64,000 nt of DNA from a bacterium (GTDB taxonomy: Bacteria; Electryoneota; B3-LCP), in assembly GCA_026394195.1 (NCBI GenBank), contig JAPKYS010000069.1, positions 30,919 through 94,918 of the forward strand. Direction: 5' to 3'. Below are positions 18,439 through 27,159 of the stretch, one piece after another. The translations under genes and the position numbers were made by a program. Position 1 is the stretch's first letter. Each line of letters starts with the position of its first letter. The notes under the pieces are model-generated. The model saw only the letters and a program-made list of their open reading frames with translations, did no database searches and was not told where the DNA came from.

Positions 18439-19359
18439 ATGAAGAGAGACTTTCTGGCCATCCCGGATCTGACTGCCGACGAGGTGCAGCAGACCATCAA
18501 GTATGCTATCGAATTAAAGCGGCTGCGTCAGGCGAAGCAAAACCCAAATCCGCTGAGCGGACTGACGGTGGGTTGCATCTTTCACAAACCTTCCCTGCGC
18601 ACCCGCATTAGTTTCGAGACGGGCATTCACGAATTGGGAGGTCACTCACTCTACATCACCAAGGATGAGATCGATTTGGGCAAGCGTGAAACCATCGAGG
18701 ATGCCGCACGGGTACTATCCCGCTATCTTGGTATGATCGTGATTCGCACCTTTTCGCATGACGATGTCGTCAAACTGGCGAAGAACGCGACAATCCCGGT
18801 GATTAACGCCCTGACCGACTTCCTGCACCCCTGTCAGATCATGGGTGACCTGATGACCATCCAGGAGAAATTAGGTCACATCGAAGGCGTTAAAGTGGTC
18901 TACCTGGGTGACGGCAACAATATCACCAACTCCTGGATCAACGCCGCCCGCCGCATCAAAATGGACCTGGTGATTGCGTCAGCCAAAGAAGCGCCTCCCA
19001 GCCTGGAGCTGCTTCAAATCGCCAAGAATGAAGGGTTATCCCGGGTGAACTGGCTGCATGATCCGGTTGAAGCAGTCAAAGGAGCGCACGTGATCTATAC
19101 GGACGTCTGGGCGTCTATGGGACAGAAGGACAAAGCCGCCGAAAAAGCTAAATTGTTGGCTCCCTTCCAAGTCAATCAAGCCTTGCTGCAGCACGCGGAC
19201 CCGAATTGTCTCGTCATGCACTGCCTCCCCGCTGAAAGAGGCAAGGAGATCACAGATGAAGTCATGGATGGTCCTCATTCGGTGGTCTTCGATCAGGCTG
19301 AGAATCGCCTGCATATCCAGAAGGCGATCATGTCCCGCTTGATTGAGTGGACGAGGTGA
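18439..19359 (+). CDS. argF: Ornithine carbamoyltransferase
   Basis: The 306-residue protein has the carbamoyl-phosphate motif SLRTRISFE, HPCQ for the second phosphate-binding segment, DVWASMGQ for ornithine recognition, and HCLPA, whose cysteine contacts the ornithine side chain. It forms citrulline from ornithine and carbamoyl phosphate in arginine synthesis. The motifs DxxxSMG and HCLP argue for ornithine over N-acetyl- or N-succinyl-ornithine. CGGAG seven to nine bases before ATG supports the start. No other arg genes are present. A strong terminator follows, so the gene is likely monocistronic. Confidence 0.95.
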   Translation: MKRDFLAIPDLTADEVQQTIKYAIELKRLRQAKQNPNPLSGLTVGCIFHKPSLRTRISFETGIHELGGHSLYITKDEIDLGKRETIEDAARVLSRYLGMIVIRTFSHDDVVKLAKNATIPVINALTDFLHPCQIMGDLMTIQEKLGHIEGVKVVYLGDGNNITNSWINAARRIKMDLVIASAKEAPPSLELLQIAKNEGLSRVNWLHDPVEAVKGAHVIYTDVWASMGQKDKAAEKAKLLAPFQVNQALLQHADPNCLVMHCLPAERGKEITDEVMDGPHSVVFDQAENRLHIQKAIMSRLIEWTR

Positions 19360-19396
19360 TATAGCTCTGAACTTCAGGACATTGACTGTAATTGTG

Positions 19397-19427
19397 GGGC
19401 GGTGCTTTTCAGCACCGCCCTATTTTT
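19397..19427 (+). terminator. Rho-independent terminator of argF
   Basis: GGGCGGTGCT at 19397-19406 pairs perfectly with AGCACCGCCC at 19411-19420 around TTTC, followed by TATTTTTT. It lies 37 bases after the argF stop. Confidence 0.93.
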
Positions 19428-19457
19428 TAGTTGGCATTTATTCCAGTACGGAAACAC

Positions 19458-19486
19458 TTGGTTTTTATCGAAAAATATCGTATAAT
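19458..19486 (+). promoter_or_regulatory. Candidate promoter giving a nearly leaderless transcript
   Basis: TTGGTT at 19458-19463 and TATAAT at 19481-19486 are separated by 17 bases. The coding ATG follows at 19491, only four bases after the -10 box, and no Shine-Dalgarno motif precedes it. Transcription from this site would begin at or just inside the start codon. The -35 match is only partial. Confidence 0.4.
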
Positions 19487-19490
19487 ATCC

Positions 19491-21350
19491 ATGATGCGCA
19501 AGCTAATGTCATTACTGCTGTCTCTCGCTGTCTTAAGCAGCCTCAGCATTGCGGAAGATCAGGTGCTCTTCGACAACTTCGAAGGTGGCACGGACCTCTG
19601 GCAGACCACCTATTGGGGATTGTCGCAGAATTACAGTATTTCCCCCACTCACTCCTTCACAGAATCCCCATCAGGTCCCTATCCTGGGAATGCAGTAATG
19701 ACGGCGACTTCGATCATCGGAGCCAACCTCATCGGCTACATCGGAGCCCGTCTGGAATTTTGGGCTCGTTACGAAATCGAGCCCGCCTTCGATTACTGCC
19801 GGGTGGAAGCATCGCGAGATGGCTCCTTCTGGGTCCCACTGGGACAATTGACGGGATTTTTCCCAACCTGGCAATTGAAGACCTACGATTTAGGCGCTTT
19901 CGCTGGTCTTCCCAATGTGAGGTTGCGCTTCTATTTTTTCTCAGATCCGCTTTTCACCTATGACGGCTTGTACATCGATGACGTCAAGGTGTTCGGATTG
20001 GATGAAGATTTATCCGGACCTCTGATCATACACAACGGTCCTGAAGGCTATTCCGGATTACCCGGCATGATGACCGTCTACGCCGACATATGGGATGCAT
20101 CCGGGGTGTCTGACGAAACTATGCTGTATCGTCTGGACGGGCGACCCTTCATGACAGCTCCTCGGGACAGCATCATCGGTGAACGGTATTATCACCACAT
20201 TCCCCCTCAGGAGGCAGGGACGCTGGTCGAATATTATTTTAGAGCCGTGGACGCGACACCCCAGATGCATGTATCCCTCAGCGACACATTCGCCTACCTG
20301 GGAGGCAGGTCATTGATATTGGATGATGGTTACCCTGAGTCTATTTTTGAAGCAGAACCGGGCGACTATGCCGCGGTGCGGTTTATCACCCATGACGCGG
20401 GTTATTTGACCTCAGCTCTGATCCGCATCTACACCGACTCCAGCCACCCGCTGGATTCGATCAACGTTTATGTCTGGGCGGACTCGTCGCTCCTGCCCGG
20501 TCCGGTCATCGCTGGACCATTTCCAGCCTTCCCCGTCAGTACGCCGGACAACCCGGAAGCCTGGACCTGGGTGGATCTGCGGCCAGCCTTGATTGTCGCT
20601 CCTGATACCTTCCAGGTTGGATTTGAGTTTGCTTCCACCGGATCCACTCCGACCATGGCGTTGGATTACGATTCCCCGGCGAGATTTTTCCGGTCGAGCA
20701 TGAATATTGGATCGGGCTGGCAGCAGGTAACCTTCTCGGATTTCCATATCCGCTGCGTGGTCGGAGATCTGACTCCCGACACTCTGCTGGCGCCTGACAA
20801 CCTGTCTGGCGTCGGCTTATGGGAATTGCTGCATCTCTCCTGGTCGCCGCCCAACGGGTTAGACGATCAATTATATTACGAGATTGAGCGCCTGGGGCAG
20901 ATCATCGGACGAACGCAATCGCTGGAAACCGCCTATACCGATACGTTGACCGGTCTCCCTGCCGGGGAATATACCTACCGGGTCAGGTCCCGCTACAGCA
21001 CCGGATTCAGCGCCTTCTCAAATCCCTTCGAATACCAGTGGGACCCCACAGGCGTCAGGGAATTCATGCCGCCTGTTCTACCCGACAAGGTGACCCTGAC
21101 CGTTTTCCCAAATCCGGCCAAATCCACTCTGAAAATTTCAGGTAGTCCGGTTGTCGTACAGTCGATAAAAACGCTGATACTGTATGATCTGCTGGGTCGG
21201 GAAGTGCAAAGGTGGGAACCTTCCGGGATTACTACTGATGGCGAGGTGATTCTTCCCATATCTCGAAACCTGAGCGCGGGGATCTACCTGCTATCCGTGA
21301 CTCATTTTTCCGGAGAACGTTTAATTCAGAAGATCGCCTTCCTGCCCTGA
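19491..21350 (+). CDS. Secreted beta-sandwich protein with T9SS sorting domain
   Basis: The ATG at 19491 is chosen because a signal peptide starts there (MMRKLMSLLLSLAVLSSLSIA); an upstream in-frame ATG at 19431 would bury it. The 619-residue product has an N-terminal MAM/jelly-roll-like domain resembling those in immune-inhibitor-type peptidases (DNFEGGTDLW, LEFWARYEIEP, GLYIDDVKVFG), an unassigned middle with repeated beta-strand patterns, a fibronectin type III-like segment near residue 440-520 (PAGEYTYRVRSRYSTGFSAFSNP) and a T9SS type A sorting domain (LTVFPNPAKSTLKI, LLGREVQRW, LSAGIYLLSV). No protease catalytic motif is visible. It is likely exported to the cell surface; binding of polymers is a guess. 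Confidence 0.88.
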   Translation: MMRKLMSLLLSLAVLSSLSIAEDQVLFDNFEGGTDLWQTTYWGLSQNYSISPTHSFTESPSGPYPGNAVMTATSIIGANLIGYIGARLEFWARYEIEPAFDYCRVEASRDGSFWVPLGQLTGFFPTWQLKTYDLGAFAGLPNVRLRFYFFSDPLFTYDGLYIDDVKVFGLDEDLSGPLIIHNGPEGYSGLPGMMTVYADIWDASGVSDETMLYRLDGRPFMTAPRDSIIGERYYHHIPPQEAGTLVEYYFRAVDATPQMHVSLSDTFAYLGGRSLILDDGYPESIFEAEPGDYAAVRFITHDAGYLTSALIRIYTDSSHPLDSINVYVWADSSLLPGPVIAGPFPAFPVSTPDNPEAWTWVDLRPALIVAPDTFQVGFEFASTGSTPTMALDYDSPARFFRSSMNIGSGWQQVTFSDFHIRCVVGDLTPDTLLAPDNLSGVGLWELLHLSWSPPNGLDDQLYYEIERLGQIIGRTQSLETAYTDTLTGLPAGEYTYRVRSRYSTGFSAFSNPFEYQWDPTGVREFMPPVLPDKVTLTVFPNPAKSTLKISGSPVVVQSIKTLILYDLLGREVQRWEPSGITTDGEVILPISRNLSAGIYLLSVTHFSGERLIQKIAFLP

Positions 21351-21536
21351 TAATCGCCAACATCCCCGCACTATTTCTTGATTGAGCAAGGTAAATACCG
21401 ATGTTCCGTGAAAAAAAGTAAAAAATCACTAACACCTAACCCCGACTCGCCATTATTATTTAGCTCGACTGCAAACCTGCATATCCTGCCACCCGCGCCG
21501 AAATTTCAAGAATAAATCGAAGCATACAGCATTCGC

Positions 21537-21560
21537 CGGGAAAACTTCGAGTTTTTCCCG
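21537..21560 (+). other. Hairpin in the leader of the octaheme cytochrome gene
   Basis: CGGGAAAACT at 21537-21546 pairs with AGTTTTTCCCG at 21550-21560 with one bulged base. It lies about 10 bases before the GGGAGG ribosome binding site of the cytochrome gene. It could influence translation or be incidental. Confidence 0.4.
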
Positions 21561-21583
21561 CTATCACGAGAAGGGAGGTTCTC

Positions 21584-23023
21584 ATGAAATATCATCCGTT
21601 GATCTCATTGGTCATCTGTAGTTGTCTGTTCGCGTGTACGCAAGCATTTATAGCTCCATCAGCGTACGCTCTGGATTCAGGCAAATGTATCACCTGCCAT
21701 GAAAAAGGTTCGCCGGGAATTGTCGGTCAATGGCGAGCGTCCAAGCACAGTCAGGCGGAGATCGCCTGCCTGGATTGCCACGGAGCCTTGAAAGATGAAC
21801 CGGATGCCTTTGAACACAACGGCACCGTCGTTGCCATCATCGTTTCTCCCAAAGATTGCGCCAAGTGTCACCAGGATGAGTTCACCCAGCAAAAAGGGTC
21901 GCATCACGCCAAAGCGGGACAGATTTTAGGTTCGCTGGACAACTTGCTGGGCGAGGTTGCCGGCGGGCAGCCTGCCGTCGACGCAGGGTGTCGTCAATGT
22001 CATGGTTCCATCGTTAAGATAGACGCCAAGGGGCAGCCCACTCCGGATACCTGGCCCAACACCGGCATGGGACGAATCAATCCGGATGGCAGTTGGGGGT
22101 CCTGTTCAGCCTGCCACACCCGCCATGAGTTCAGCATCAGGCAGGCTCGCCAGCCGGAAGCCTGCGGTAAATGCCATCTTGGACCCGATCACCCGCAGAT
22201 TGAGGTCTGGAATGAATCCAAGCACGGCGTCATGTATCATGCAGAACGCGAGAATCTGAAGTTGGACGCCGATCCCTGGCGCGCTGGCAAGGAGTACTTC
22301 GTCGGACCGACGTGTTCGTCCTGTCACATGAGCGCGGCGGGTGATCAACCCGTGACACACGACGTTGGAGAGCGCATCTCCTGGACGCTTAGACCGGCGG
22401 TATCGGTGAAACTCAACATGCTCGTCTTTGATGATGACACCAAAGATGATATCAACGGCGATAATCCGCAGTTACCCAAAATCGGCGAAATGTACACGAA
22501 CAAAGCCGGCGCTGCCAAGAAGGTAAAAGCCGTACTTCCCTGGACGGATCGCCGGGACAAGATGCAGAACGTCTGCAATCAATGCCATGAGATGTCTTTT
22601 GTCAAAGGCGCGTACAAACAATTCGATGAAGTGGTCAATCTGTATGACGAGAAATTTGCGCAACCTGGCGTAGCCATCATGGCTGAACTCAAGAAGAGCG
22701 GCAAGATAACTCCGGCGGATTTCGACGATCCCATCGAATGGACCTGGTACGAACTCTGGCATCACGAAGGACGGCGCGGACGCCACGGTGCCTCCATGCA
22801 GGGACCCGATTACACCTGGTGGCATGGCATGTATGAAGTCGCCAAGAATTTCTACGAGGAATTCCTGCCTCAAGTCAAAGAAATCGCCGGAAATGAGATG
22901 TACAACCAGTTGATGGATAAGTACGTCTACAACCAGCCCGGACACCTCTGGTACCGCGACGGTATGAGCAAGGACGCTTTGAAAAAGATTCAAGAGTTCT
23001 ATAAGAATCGGTACGGGCAATAG
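21584..23023 (+). CDS. Octaheme cytochrome c of the hydroxylamine oxidoreductase family
   Basis: The 479-residue exported protein has eight heme motifs: CITCH, CLDCH, CAKCH, CRQCH, CSACH, CGKCH, CSSCH and CNQCH. Eight hemes, the spacing, and the C-terminal WHHEGRRGRHGASMQGPDY and WWHGMYE blocks are typical of HAO-family enzymes, which act on hydroxylamine, hydrazine or, in epsilonproteobacterial forms, nitrite. Whether the tyrosine that cross-links to the catalytic heme in oxidising enzymes is present cannot be decided without alignment, so oxidation and reduction both stay open. A Sec signal (MKYHPLISLVICSCLFA) directs it to the periplasm. GGGAGG precedes the ATG. The next genes encode a ferredoxin-like protein and an aldo/keto reductase, with no NapC/NrfH-type quinol partner. 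Confidence 0.93.
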   Translation: MKYHPLISLVICSCLFACTQAFIAPSAYALDSGKCITCHEKGSPGIVGQWRASKHSQAEIACLDCHGALKDEPDAFEHNGTVVAIIVSPKDCAKCHQDEFTQQKGSHHAKAGQILGSLDNLLGEVAGGQPAVDAGCRQCHGSIVKIDAKGQPTPDTWPNTGMGRINPDGSWGSCSACHTRHEFSIRQARQPEACGKCHLGPDHPQIEVWNESKHGVMYHAERENLKLDADPWRAGKEYFVGPTCSSCHMSAAGDQPVTHDVGERISWTLRPAVSVKLNMLVFDDDTKDDINGDNPQLPKIGEMYTNKAGAAKKVKAVLPWTDRRDKMQNVCNQCHEMSFVKGAYKQFDEVVNLYDEKFAQPGVAIMAELKKSGKITPADFDDPIEWTWYELWHHEGRRGRHGASMQGPDYTWWHGMYEVAKNFYEEFLPQVKEIAGNEMYNQLMDKYVYNQPGHLWYRDGMSKDALKKIQEFYKNRYGQ

Positions 23024-23033
23024 CTATACATAA

Positions 23034-23065
23034 TTGCAGGGGCGACGTGTGCGTCGCCCCTGCAA
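23034..23065. repeat. 14-bp perfect palindromic element between cytochrome and ferredoxin genes
   Basis: TTGCAGGGGCGACG at 23034-23047 pairs exactly with CGTCGCCCCTGCAA at 23052-23065, loop TGTG. No T-tract follows. The GGGGCG core and hairpin form match the other short GC-rich palindromes in the window. In RNA it would form a very stable hairpin between two cistrons and could protect the upstream mRNA end. Confidence 0.75.
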
Positions 23066-23162
23066 CCATTCGCCAACCCCATCGTCCTTTCCTGCGTATC
23101 TCCCTGCAACCCAATCAAATCTAAACCACCCACAACCCCAACCTGAGCGACCCGGGAGATCC

Positions 23163-23975
23163 ATGAGCAAAATCTTGAGAAAAATCATCGAAATCGACGA
23201 AAGTTTATGCGACGGCTGCGAAGCCTGTATCCCGGCCTGTCCGGAACAAGCCATCCAGATGGTGGATACACCAGAGGGGAAGAAAGCCGGTCTGGTGCGC
23301 GAACTCTATTGTGACGGTCTGGGAGCCTGCCTGGGGAATTGCCCCACCGGCGCTCTGACCATCTCCGAACGGGAAGTTGAACCCTACGATGATGCCGCTA
23401 CTCTGGAACGCATTCGCCAAGTTGCTCCCGAAATGCTGGACGCCCACCAAAAACACATGCAGGAACACGGCTTGAATACCGAATCGGTAGTGAAGACCAC
23501 CCCTCCAAAATTCGCAGGTTGTCCATCGGCGCAGATGAAAAGCTGGGCTCCCGAAGAGGGAACGACTCCTACCGAATCTGTTCAATCTGCGATCCCTTCA
23601 GAATTGCGCCAATGGCCCATTCAACTGCGCCTGGTACCACCCTTCGCTCCTTATTTTCGCAATTCCGATATCGCCATTGTCGCCGATTGTGTACCCTTCA
23701 GCTATGCCAACTTTCATCAGGATTTCCTGAAAGGCAAATCGCTGGCTATAGCTTGTCCCAAGTTGGATGACGTGGAACCTTACGTCGAGAAATTGTCCCA
23801 GATCATGACCCTCGCCTCGCCGCGCAGCATCGAGGTCGTCATCATGGAAGTCCCCTGCTGTGCAGGTTTGACGCATACCGTTAAAAAAGCCATGGAAAAG
23901 TCCGGGAAAATCATCCCCATCAAGGAAACCATTATCGGGATTAAAGGTGGAATCTTAAAACAGGTGAATCTGTAA
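23163..23975 (+). CDS. 4Fe-4S ferredoxin-like protein with cysteine-rich C-terminal domain
   Basis: The ATG at 23163 is preceded by GGGAG; a longer frame from 23034 would translate the palindromic repeat and is rejected. The 270-residue protein has an N-terminal dicluster ferredoxin region (CDGCEACIPACPEQAI and CDGLGACLGNCPTGAL). The C-terminal domain is Rossmann-like (DIAIVADCVPFSYANF, LAIACPKLDD, VVIMEVPCCAGL) with several cysteines, which may hold another cluster. From memory, this family is often beside hybrid-cluster protein (hydroxylamine reductase) genes in anaerobes; here it follows an HAO-like cytochrome. It is predicted to be cytoplasmic, so it cannot directly feed the periplasmic cytochrome. 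Role: electron transfer in nitrogen-oxide stress or respiration, inferred only. Confidence 0.87.
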   Translation: MSKILRKIIEIDESLCDGCEACIPACPEQAIQMVDTPEGKKAGLVRELYCDGLGACLGNCPTGALTISEREVEPYDDAATLERIRQVAPEMLDAHQKHMQEHGLNTESVVKTTPPKFAGCPSAQMKSWAPEEGTTPTESVQSAIPSELRQWPIQLRLVPPFAPYFRNSDIAIVADCVPFSYANFHQDFLKGKSLAIACPKLDDVEPYVEKLSQIMTLASPRSIEVVIMEVPCCAGLTHTVKKAMEKSGKIIPIKETIIGIKGGILKQVNL

Positions 23976-23996
23976 CCAAGAACAGAGAGGCTTATC

Positions 23997-25034
23997 ATGC
24001 GCTATAAGTTACTGGGTAGAAGCGGGTTGCGAGTCTCAGAATTGGCGCTGGGGACCATGACCTTCGGCGAAGAATGGGGTTGGGGAGCATCCAGGCAGGA
24101 GAGCCGCAAAATCTACGATGCTTTTCTCGAAGCCGGCGGCAACTTCATCGATACCGCCAACCGCTACACCGAAGGCTCCAGCGAAAAATTCCTGGGGGAA
24201 TTTATCGCTTCCCAGCGGGATAAAATCGTGCTTGCGACCAAATATACTCTGACCACTCCCGGTTCAGACATCAACTCTGGCGGCAATCACCGCAAGAATC
24301 TGGTGCAGTCGCTGGAAGCCAGCCTTAAACGACTGAAGGTTGACTATATCGACCTCTACTGGGTGCACATCTGGGATTACCTGACCCCGGTCGAAGAGGT
24401 CATGCGAGCGTTGGACGACCAGGTACGCGCCGGCAAGATACTCTATGTGGGCATCTCGGATACGCCTGCCTGGATCGTCTCGCAAGCCAATATTCTGGCA
24501 GAACTGCGCGGCTGGACGCCCTTCGTGGCTCTCCAGATCGAATACAGCTTGATCCAGCGCACGGTTGAACGCGAGTTGCTCCCCATGGCGCGTTCGCTGG
24601 ATTTGGCGGTGACGTCCTGGGGCTCCATTGGAGCCGGAGTACTCACCGGCAAATACAATCAGCCATCAAACGAACCCGCTCGCATCAAGCCGGATTCCCC
24701 CAGCGGCAGGCTGGATCCGCGCAATCTAGCCATCGCCGCGGAAGTCGTCAAACTGGCGAAGGAGATCGGTAGAGAACCATCGCAGGTGGCTTTGAACTGG
24801 GTGCGTCAACAACCCGGTGTGATCATTCCCATCGTCGGAGCGCGCTCGGCGAAGCAGTTGCAACAGAATTTAGCCTGTCTCGAATTCACCCTGACAACAG
24901 AACAGATGGAACGGTTAAATCAGGTCAGCCACATTGATTCAGGCTTTCCGCACGACTTCTGGAAGCAAGACTATATCAAGCAGATCGTCTATGGCGGGAA
25001 TTGGGATAAAATCGACAATCACCACAGAAGATAG
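23997..25034 (+). CDS. Aldo/keto reductase
   Basis: This 345-residue TIM-barrel oxidoreductase has the full catalytic tetrad pattern: Asp52 and Tyr57 (FIDTANRYTEG), Lys82 (LATKYTL) and His124 (YWVHIWD). The NADPH-binding end has PIVGARSAKQLQQNL. Family members reduce aldehydes or ketones; the substrate cannot be deduced. The GNHRKNLVQSLEASLKRL block is typical of the AKR11/12-like and YajO-like branch. GAGAGG precedes the ATG. It is 21 bases after the ferredoxin-like gene, so it is probably the last gene of the cytochrome operon, ended by a terminator at 25110. Confidence 0.93.
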   Translation: MRYKLLGRSGLRVSELALGTMTFGEEWGWGASRQESRKIYDAFLEAGGNFIDTANRYTEGSSEKFLGEFIASQRDKIVLATKYTLTTPGSDINSGGNHRKNLVQSLEASLKRLKVDYIDLYWVHIWDYLTPVEEVMRALDDQVRAGKILYVGISDTPAWIVSQANILAELRGWTPFVALQIEYSLIQRTVERELLPMARSLDLAVTSWGSIGAGVLTGKYNQPSNEPARIKPDSPSGRLDPRNLAIAAEVVKLAKEIGREPSQVALNWVRQQPGVIIPIVGARSAKQLQQNLACLEFTLTTEQMERLNQVSHIDSGFPHDFWKQDYIKQIVYGGNWDKIDNHHRR

Positions 25035-25109
25035 GATTAAAAAGTACTATCACCCATGCTATCTGGGTGAAGTAATTGTTTGTTGCAACGACCCAGAAGT
25101 ATAAAACCA

Positions 25110-25134
25110 AAGGGCGGGATCATCTCCCGCCCTT
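25110..25134 (+). terminator. Terminator of the cytochrome-ferredoxin-AKR operon
   Basis: AAGGGCGGGA at 25110-25119 pairs perfectly with TCCCGCCCTT at 25125-25134, followed by ATCTG. The T-tract is short, but the stem is strong and placed 75 bases after the last stop. Confidence 0.75.
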
Positions 25135-25309
25135 ATCTGCTCTAAGCGATCAAAAATAATTGAAATAATTCAATTTTTCGGAAAATTATTGCGTATATTA
25201 TATATGCAAAATGTCATTACACTTTAGGTTCAAAGCAAAAGTTTGGACGCTTCATAGGTTTGTGACATTCTGAAAAACGTTTAGTAAATAGTATAACAAG
25301 GAGACAGAA
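25135..25309 (+). promoter_or_regulatory. AT-rich promoter and long 5' leader of the cold-shock gene
   Basis: The 170 bases before the cold-shock gene are clearly AT-rich, with TATATTATATATG near 25194-25206 and other possible -10 boxes. A transcript starting there would carry a leader of about 100 bases, the arrangement known for cspA-type mRNAs, whose leaders change fold with temperature. AAGGAGA stands seven bases before the ATG. The exact promoter is not resolved. Confidence 0.45.
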
Positions 25310-25519
25310 ATGTCACAAGGTACAGTGAAGTGGTTTAACGCACGCAAAGGGTTCGGTTTCATCAATGTTGACGGCGAAAACAGCGACGTTTTCGTCCATG
25401 CCAACGAAATAGCCGGTTCCGGTTTGAACAAGGAACTGAGCGAGAATCAGCGTGTGGAATTTACAATCGAACAGGGACCCAAAGGGCCTTTGGCCAAGAA
25501 CGTCACCGTCATCGGTTGA
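25310..25519 (+). CDS. Cold-shock protein, CspA family
   Basis: At 69 residues this is a single cold-shock OB-fold domain. It has [15 protein letters not shown] with RNP1 KGFGFI, RNP2 VFVHA, and the closing [13 protein letters not shown]. Such proteins bind single-stranded RNA and DNA, melt RNA secondary structure and support translation after cold shift. A strong AAGGAGA ribosome binding site, a long AT-rich leader and a dedicated terminator indicate a highly expressed single-gene unit. Family numbering among csp paralogues cannot be given. Confidence 0.97.
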   Translation: MSQGTVKWFNARKGFGFINVDGENSDVFVHANEIAGSGLNKELSENQRVEFTIEQGPKGPLAKNVTVIG

Positions 25520-25540
25520 TACTTCACCAAGCAAACACAA

Positions 25541-25567
25541 AACCCGACTCGCAAGAGTCGGGTTTTT
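25541..25567. terminator. Bidirectional terminator between csp and glyS
   Basis: AACCCGACTC at 25541-25550 pairs with GAGTCGGGTT at 25555-25564 around GCAA, a GNRA-type loop, followed by TTTTT. On the minus strand the stem is followed by TTGTGTTTG, so it may also end the convergent glyS transcript. Confidence 0.92.
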
Positions 25568-25593
25568 TTATTGTGGGATGGTTTCTTAGCAGC

Positions 25594-26925
25594 TTATTTA
25601 CTTACGCTCCAATCCGCATTCAACCGCTTCCGAATCTCGTCTTTTAACGCAGAGATAGGCATCCGGTCCTGCTGTTGTGAATCGCGTTCGCGCAGAGTTA
25701 CCGTCTGATCCTCCAGAGTCTGGTGATCCACCGTGACGCCGAAGGGCGTTCCAGCTTCATCCTGCCGGTAGTACCGCTTGCCGATGGAGCTCTGCTGGTC
25801 GAAGATGACCGGGAAATGCGGTCTTAGATCGGCTTCGATCTGGCGAGCCACTTCGGGCAGACCATCCTTCTTGACCAGCGGGCAGATAACCGCCTTAATC
25901 GGCGCCAACCTCGGGTGCAGCCTTAAGACCACCCGTTCGTTCTCTTTGTCTTCCCAGTAAGCGTCCACCAGCACCGTCAACATGGTGCGGTTCAAACCCG
26001 CTGAAGTCTCGATGATATAAGGGAGATATTTCTCGTTCGCAGCATCGTCAAAGTAGAGCAGCGATTTGCCGGAAGCTTCCTGATGGCGCTTCAAGTCGAA
26101 GTCGGTGCGGTTGTGGATGCCTTCCAATTCCTGCCAGCCGAAGGGGAATTCGTACTGGACGTCGTAGGCGGCTTTGGCGTAGTGCGCCAACTCATCCTGC
26201 CCATGCTGCTTGAAACGCAGCTTTTCCGGTCGTATCCCCAGCTTGAGGTAGTACGCCAGCCGCTGTTCCTTCCAGTAGTCGAACCATTTCTCATCGTCGC
26301 CCGGTTTGACGAAGTACTGCATTTCCATCTGCTCGAATTCCCGCGTGCGGAAAATAAAATTGCCGGGCGTGATTTCGTTGCGGAAAGCTTTCCCCACCTG
26401 AGCGATCCCGAAGGGGATTTTAAGCCGGGAAACGTTCTGCACGTTCAGGTAATTGACGTAGATCCCCTGAGCGGTTTCCGGGCGCAGGTAGGTGGTGGAT
26501 GCCGCTTCTTCGACCGGCCCCATGAAGGTCTTGAACATCAGATTGAACTTACGGGATTCGGTCAGCGAACCCAGAGTTCCGCAGTTGGGGCACTGCTTCT
26601 TCTCGATTTTTTCCGCAGACAGGTCGTCTTCCCGGAAGCGGGCTTTGCACTGCTTGCAGTCCACCAGCGGGTCGGTGAAGGAGGCTACGTGACCTGACGC
26701 TTCCCAGACGCGCGGGTGCATCAGGATGGAGGCGTCCAGACCGACGACGTCTTCCCGCAGCGTCATCGACTTCCACCAGAAGTCCTGGATGTTGCGTTTC
26801 AGTTCGACGCCCAGCGGTCCGTAGTCCCAGCAGGAATTCAAGCCGCCGTAAATTTCCGATGACGGAAACACGAAGCCTCGCCGCTTGCACAGCGAGACGA
26901 TTTTATCCATGGTGTTGTCAGGCAT
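25594..26925 (-). CDS. glyS: Glycyl-tRNA synthetase, single-chain class II type
   Basis: The 443-residue protein is the dimeric eukaryotic/archaeal-like glycyl-tRNA synthetase rather than the bacterial alpha-beta type. It starts with [21 protein letters not shown], has a zinc-ribbon (CKQC near residue 94 and CPNC near 115), class II motif 2 around [23 protein letters not shown] (shown in parts), and motif 3 in [14 protein letters not shown]. The C-terminal anticodon-binding domain closes with [17 protein letters not shown]. It charges tRNA-Gly. The enzyme is compact but complete. Convergent with csp; a DUF2283 gene lies 18 bases upstream in the same direction. Confidence 0.97.
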   Translation of the reverse strand: MPDNTMDKIVSLCKRRGFVFPSSEIYGGLNSCWDYGPLGVELKRNIQDFWWKSMTLREDVVGLDASILMHPRVWEASGHVASFTDPLVDCKQCKARFREDDLSAEKIEKKQCPNCGTLGSLTESRKFNLMFKTFMGPVEEAASTTYLRPETAQGIYVNYLNVQNVSRLKIPFGIAQVGKAFRNEITPGNFIFRTREFEQMEMQYFVKPGDDEKWFDYWKEQRLAYYLKLGIRPEKLRFKQHGQDELAHYAKAAYDVQYEFPFGWQELEGIHNRTDFDLKRHQEASGKSLLYFDDAANEKYLPYIIETSAGLNRTMLTVLVDAYWEDKENERVVLRLHPRLAPIKAVICPLVKKDGLPEVARQIEADLRPHFPVIFDQQSSIGKRYYRQDEAGTPFGVTVDHQTLEDQTVTLRERDSQQQDRMPISALKDEIRKRLNADWSVSK

Positions 26926-26943
26926 AGAGGGGGAGTAATTGGT

Positions 26944-27159
26944 TTAGTGTGAATCCAAAGCAACGTCTTCAAGGATTATTTTTTTAAAGATACTCTGATC
27001 GCCAAGGACCGATTTGGCATTTAGTAACTCAATCCCAGCAAGGCAACCGCTGGTATCATAGTCAGCTGCGATTTCATCCGTAAGATGTTGCGTAGTGACC
27101 GTCGCTTCTTTGAAGCGGATGTAAAGAACGTCCACTTCCGGGTCGTATGTTATTCTCAT
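26944..27159 (-). CDS. DUF2283 domain protein
   Basis: The 71-residue protein has the DUF2283 pattern: MRITYDPEVDVLYIRF, then DEIAADYDTSGCLAGIELL. This family of small soluble proteins is frequent near toxin-antitoxin loci and mobile regions, and its role is unknown. It is only 18 bases upstream of glyS in the same direction, but the next sequence upstream is a repeat-rich island, so its placement may be recent. No partner gene (such as a DUF4258 protein) is visible. Confidence 0.85.
   Translation of the reverse strand: MRITYDPEVDVLYIRFKEATVTTQHLTDEIAADYDTSGCLAGIELLNAKSVLGDQSIFKKIILEDVALDSH

Noticed and set aside
19431..19490. Upstream ATG of the T9SS protein
   Set aside because: It would place 20 extra residues before the signal peptide and lies beside the argF terminator.
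23034..23162. Upstream extension of the ferredoxin-like gene
   Set aside because: It would translate the palindromic repeat; the ATG at 23163 has GGGAG in front and begins the conserved protein.
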